In this document: positions 60,113 to 64,000 of the stretch, piece by piece
Numbering within the stretch: position 1 is the first letter of the stretch
How the letters are laid out: every line of letters starts with the position of its first letter
NCBI GenBank assembly: GCA_021018815.1
Contig: JAITYX010000011.1
Coordinates: 6,958,501-7,022,500, forward strand
DNA length: 64,000 nucleotides
DNA from: Talinum fruticosum
Taxonomy: Eukaryota; Streptophyta; Magnoliopsida; Caryophyllales; Talinaceae
Direction of reading: 5' to 3'
Notes under the pieces: generated by a model
Seen by the model: the letters and a program-made list of their open reading frames with translations, nothing else
What the model was told of the DNA's origin: nothing
Database searches by the model: none
Translations under genes and position numbers: made by a program

Positions 60113-61560
60113 TGGCTGAAACTCCACCCCCACCTCGTACCCTTCAATCCTACTCAGCTCCTTTAACTGGTACGGAGGTTCCGCTATTGTGTTGCCCGAT
60201 CTACCGGAGGGAACCAACTTTGATTTCAAGCCCTGGCTTCATCCACCTCATTGAGCAGTAATCAATTCGGAGGGTCACCGGTGGAGAACCCCATCAAGCA
60301 CATCAACTCATTTCTTGAGCGTTGCGGTATGATCAAGATGGCGGGAGTAAATGACGAGTACTCGAGGTTGAAGTTCTTTCCTTTTTCCCTCACCGATAAG
60401 GCAAAGAACTCGGCTAGAGAATTGTGCTCCCAACTCTTTCCGCACATGGGCTGAGTTGAACCTTGCCTTCCTAAATCGGTTCTTTCCACCGGGCAAGGCT
60501 TCCAAGTTAAGGCTTGACATCCTCCGGCTCAAGCAACATTCCGGAGAGTCTTTGTTTAAAGCTTGGGAGCGGTTTAAAGGGATGCAGCGAGAATGCCCTC
60601 ATCATGGTATTCAACCATGGATGCTCACTCAAATTTTCTATGAGGGGCTTTCGGACTCGGTGCGACTATCTCGTGGATAATGCTTCAGGGGGTACATTCA
60701 TGAAGAAGACAACAGAGCAAGCCGATGCTTTGTTAGAGGAGATGGCCTCCAATGCTTACAATTGGGGCGTTGGAAGGGATGATCGTGAACGAGTCAAGCA
60801 TAATGTGGATGCAGTGGCTCTTTTGGCCAACAAGGTAGAAGCTCTCACGTTGCAAATGGAGAAATTTGTAACAAACCCATCAATTGGCACTTCCTCTTCT
60901 TCCACCGCTCAAGAGATGGGGTATTCTTGTGAAGCATGTGGGGGTCCTCATCCTCATTTGGAGTGTCATTCTAGCTTCTCTACATCCGAGCAAGCTAATG
61001 CTCTCCACAATTTCCCTCCTAGACCACCACCACAAAACAATCCCTATTCTCATACCTATTACCCCGGTTGGAAAAATCATCCCAATTTCTCCTACCGCAA
61101 CAACAATCCCCATCCTCACCAAAATCCGTCTCAACCACCCGGTTTCCATCCACCACCACAAAACCGGCCTCCCATTCCATACAATCCTTCTCACCCCAAT
61201 AATCCTCCTCCTCCACCTCCACAGAAATCTAACCTTGAAACTCTCATGGAAGGTTTCATCCAAGCCCAAACCAAGACTAATGAGCAATTATCTACTCATC
61301 AAAAGATGTTAGAGACCCAAATTGCACAAATTGCTCAACAAGTGAACCACCTTACCCAATCCCAAGGGAAGTTGCCAGCACAACCCGAGCCAAATCCTAA
61401 AGGGCATATCAATGCCATTATCTTGAGGAGCGGGAAGGAGCTAGAGGGACCTAAGGTGCATCAAACGAGGAAGGAGAAGGAGAGCGAGGATGTGCATGAT
61501 ATTGAGAAGGAAGGTGTTGTTGAGGATGTTGCTAAGGGAGTGAAAAGGAGCCAGCTTTGA
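60113..61560 (+). pseudogene. Athila-like gag
   Basis: The start MAETPPPPRTLQSYSAPLTG at 60113 is followed by the gag core in changing frames: 60251-60453 (NPIKHINSFLERCGMIKMAG), 60456-60679 (LNLAFLNRFFPPGKASKLR, ESLFKAWERFKGMQREC) and, after another shift near 60660, 60676-61560. The last frame has KKTTEQADALLEEMASNAYN, a C/H cluster (CEACGGPHPHLEC, about 60928-60966), a long Pro/Asn-rich stretch (61015-61230), a coiled coil (ETQIAQIAQQVNHLTQSQ) and the conserved INAIILRSGKEL. It ends at 61558-61560. At least three frame breaks or stops occur. Confidence 0.85.
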
Positions 61561-62580
61561 TTGAGAGTTCATCCATGCCATCACCTAAACCTTACAAGCC
61601 TCCCATTCCATTTCCACAACGGCTTGTGAAGGCGAAAGAGGAAAAGAAGTTTTCCAGATTTATTGAGATGTTGAAGAAGCTGCACATCAACATTCCCTTT
61701 TAGAAGCCATCACTGCTATGCCATCCTATGCAAAATTTTTGAAGGAGATGTTTTCTAACAAAGGGAAATTGTTAGAACATGCCACCGTTTCTCTCACCGA
61801 GTAGTGCAGTGCAATCATCCAAAACAAGCTACCCCCAAAGCTTTCGATCCGGGTAGTTTTACCATACCATGCTCTGTGGGAGATGTAGCCATTAGTAAGG
61901 CTTTGTGTGATCTTGGAGCAAGTGTTAGCCTTATGCCCTACTCCATCTGTAAGCGCCTTCAAATGGGAGAGTTGAAGCCAACCACTATTTCTCTTTAGTT
62001 GGCAGATCGATCCGTCAAATTCCCCATTGGACTTCTAGAAGATGTGCCACTTCAAGTCGGGAAATTCTTCATCCCGTGTGATTTTGTGGTTATGGAAATG
62101 GCCGAAGATGCACAAATTCCAATCATTTTGGGAAGGCCTTTTCTCGCTACTCGCTGGAGCCATGATTGATGTAAAGAACGGCAAACTATCATTGCATGTT
62201 GGGGAAGAGAAGGTGGAGTTTAATCTCACCAAGTCTATGTCCACCCCCGCTCTCGAAGACACATGTTGTAGGGTGGATGTGTTGGAGCAAATCATATATG
62301 ATGAGTGGCTACCACATCGGCATGTGCGAGATCCTTTGGAGGCATGCATAATAGGTGATGGTTCTAAAGGAAAATATGAGGAGGCAACACTCTATTCCGA
62401 GTTGTTAGATGTGGCTCCTCCATCCTTGTCAAAGCATGGGAGCCTAGACATATACAACTTAGAAGCCACGGAGGCCAAGGACATCAAGGAAGTTCCCATT
62501 CATGTCACCAAGGTAGAGCTCAAACCTCTACCCTCCCATCTCAAGCATAAAGGAAGCATTGATTTCGCCCCTATCATCCA
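61561..62580 (+). pseudogene. Athila-like protease region
   Basis: 61590-61700 encodes KPYKPPIPFPQRLVKAKEEK and LKKLHINIPF. The aspartic protease stretch at 61804-61998 has the clade-typical ALCDLGASVSLMPYSICKRL. Around 62070-62150 [11 protein letters not shown] is in one frame, and from 62156 the text continues in another ([20 protein letters not shown]) up to KGSIDF near 62565. One TAG (61702) and two or more frame changes break it. Confidence 0.8.
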
Positions 62581-62980
62581 ACCGCCAGACTGGACTCTCC
62601 CTTTGAGATTATGTGCGACGCAAGTGATCACGCGGTTGGAGCTGTGTTGGGGCAGCGAAGGGACAAGAAGCCTCATGTCATTTATTATGCGAGCAAGACA
62701 CTTGATGGAGCCCAACAAAATTACACCACAATAGAGAAGGAGTTGTTGGCCGCGGTGTATGCTATTGAGAAGTTTCGCCCCATTCTCCTATGCTCCAAGG
62801 TGATTGTTTTCACCGACCATGCCGCTCTGAAGCATTTGCTGGAGAAGAAGGATGCCAAGCCTCGTCTCATACAATGGATTCTTCTCCTGCAAGAATTTGA
62901 TCTGGAAATACGAGATAAAGCGAGAGCGCAGAATGTGGTAGCTGACCACTTATCCAGGCTCTTGGTAGAAAGTGATACTC
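62581..62980 (+). pseudogene. RNase H domain, reverse transcriptase deleted upstream
   Basis: PDWTLP at 62587-62604 shifts frame into the RNase H domain: [20 protein letters not shown], then [27 protein letters not shown] and VVADHLSRL, showing the D-E-D-D set in order. In related elements about 400 residues of reverse transcriptase stand between the protease and PDWTLP. Here none of it is present, so a deletion joined the two regions near 62565-62587. The domain would degrade RNA in the RNA-DNA hybrid. Confidence 0.88.
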
Positions 62981-64000
62981 ACCCCATTGACGATGTGTTT
63001 CCTAATGAGCATCTAATGGCGGCCACAACGGGAGAACTCCCTTGGTTCGCCGACATCGTCAATTATCTCGTTGCTAGAGTTTTACCACCCGACATGCGTT
63101 ACTACCGAAGAAAAAGTTCCTCCATGACATCGATTTTACTCTTGGGATGATCCTTACCTTTTTCGGTTTTGCAATGACGACATTTTTCGAAGGTGTATTC
63201 CCCACGCAGAAGTCCCGAGAATCATTTCACATTGTCATGATCAACCTTGTGGTGGGCATGGAAGTACTTCTCGGACTGCTGCTAAGGTACTTCAAGCCGG
63301 TTTTTATTGGCCCTCCTTGTTTAAAGATGTTCATTCTTATGTGAAGGGCTGTGATAGATGTCAAAGGGCGGTAACATTTCCCGTAAGAATGAGATGCCCT
63401 TAAATTATATTCTGGAGATTGAGGTATTTGATGTTTGGGGGATTGACTTTATGGGACCATTCCCTTCCTCAAGGGGAATAAGTTTATTTTGGTGGCCGTC
63501 GACTATGTATCCAAATGGGTTGAAGCCGTTGCTAGTCCCACTAATGATGCTCGAGTCGTTTCTCGATTTTTCAAGAAGACCATATTTCCCAGTGTTTGGG
63601 GTGCCTCGAGTGGTGATTAGTGACAATGGGACACACTTCATTGAGAAGAAATTTGAGGCTTTGCTAGCTAAATATGGTGTGTCACATAAAAGAGGTTTGG
63701 CTTATCATCCACAAACTAGCGGCCAAGTGGAAATTTCCAACCGTGAAATCAAGCACATTTTGGAGAGAACGGTTGCTAGTTCCAGGAAAGATTGGGCTGA
63801 TAAACTTGATGATGCTCTTTGGGCTTATCGGACGGCCTTTAAAACCCCAATTGGTACTACTCCCTATCGTTTGGTATATGGGAAGCCTTGCCATTTCCCT
63901 GTTGAGCTTGCGTTTAGGACTCATTGGGCGGTGCGACATCTCAACTTTGATTTGCAAGCAGCGGGGAACAAAAGACTGCTCCAACTCAATGAACTAGATG
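62981..64000 (+). pseudogene. Athila-like integrase (partial, runs off the window)
   Basis: A linker ([20 protein letters not shown]), then an HHCC-type zinc region spread over two frames (about 63220-63375, GCDRCQR), then the catalytic core: [11 protein letters not shown] (first Asp, 63440), VISDNGTHF (second Asp, about 63618) and [17 protein letters not shown] (Glu, about 63745). This is followed by [20 protein letters not shown] and the [20 protein letters not shown] block. At least three frameshifts occur before 63600; the last 400 bp are open in one frame. Confidence 0.87.

Larger units (their letters stand above)
58579..64000 (+). mobile_element. Athila-like Ty3 LTR retrotransposon, truncated by the window edge
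   Basis: In order: probable 5' LTR (start uncertain, 58460-58600), primer site TGGCGCCGTTGCTCGGGAGC at 59837, gag, a zinc-knuckle-like and Pro-rich region, protease, RNase H and integrase. The 3' LTR lies outside the window. The primer site and the protein order are those of plant Athila-clade elements. The reverse-transcriptase domain is missing and several frameshifts are present, so it is a defective copy. Confidence 0.85.

Overview
The window is nuclear DNA of a flowering plant. Two spliced host genes with typical plant protein families, plant-type transposons of nearly every class, and AT-rich intergenic DNA all point to a eudicot. An asterid (perhaps Lamiales) is only a guess from the general look of the F-box protein. 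No bacterial or organellar gene organisation is present.

Host genes. (1) 15256-22162 (+): a five-exon gene for a short DUF4050-type plant protein of 176 residues. Its first intron is 4.15 kb, and intron 2 uses a GC-AG donor that the reading frame requires. (2) 46652-49128 (+): an EIN3-binding F-box gene (EBF1/EBF2 type, ethylene signalling) with the usual short first exon and long second exon. As written it carries three 1-nt frameshifts, and its probable 3' UTR contains a perfect-looking 75-bp tandem duplication. A captured fragment of an AT-hook (AHL) gene and one of an oligopeptide-transporter (OPT) gene lie inside a CACTA transposon.

Left part (1-14.5 kb): a nest of transposons. A decayed Ty3-type gag (about 1500-2822 and 11934-12330) was split by a gag-only LTR retrotransposon (2828-11933, minus strand, 5-bp duplication AGCAT). 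One LTR of that element was then split by a 4.6-kb CACTA element (6719-11363, 3-bp duplication GGT) that carries the captured gene pieces. A Harbinger-type element (13590-14489, TTA duplications) follows.

Middle (22.7-45 kb): a 288-bp tandem duplication and a minus-strand copia relic; a Mutator-like element with TIRs of about 230 bp and a perfect 9-bp duplication (26732-28599); and a decayed reverse-transcribing element that looks like an endogenous plant pararetrovirus (about 28.6-40.5 kb). The last is interrupted by a 7.8-kb CACTA element (30071-37880, TTT duplication) with both transposase-type genes and dense subterminal TTAGCGACGGAA repeats. Two small TIR elements lie at 41370-41747 and 44300-45069.

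Right part (50.6-64 kb): a Mutator-like element pairing a FAR1/MULE transposase (+) with a convergent ULP1-protease-like gene (-). It is laced with a reiterated AAAAGGTAC(C/A)C motif and two tandem arrays. Beyond it lies an Athila-like Ty3 retrotransposon that runs off the window; its gag, protease, RNase H and integrase are visible but its reverse-transcriptase domain is deleted.

Single-base frameshifts recur in host and transposon reading frames alike. Some may be real decay and some may be assembly errors; the sequence alone cannot separate the two. No CRISPR array, rRNA or convincing functional tRNA was seen.
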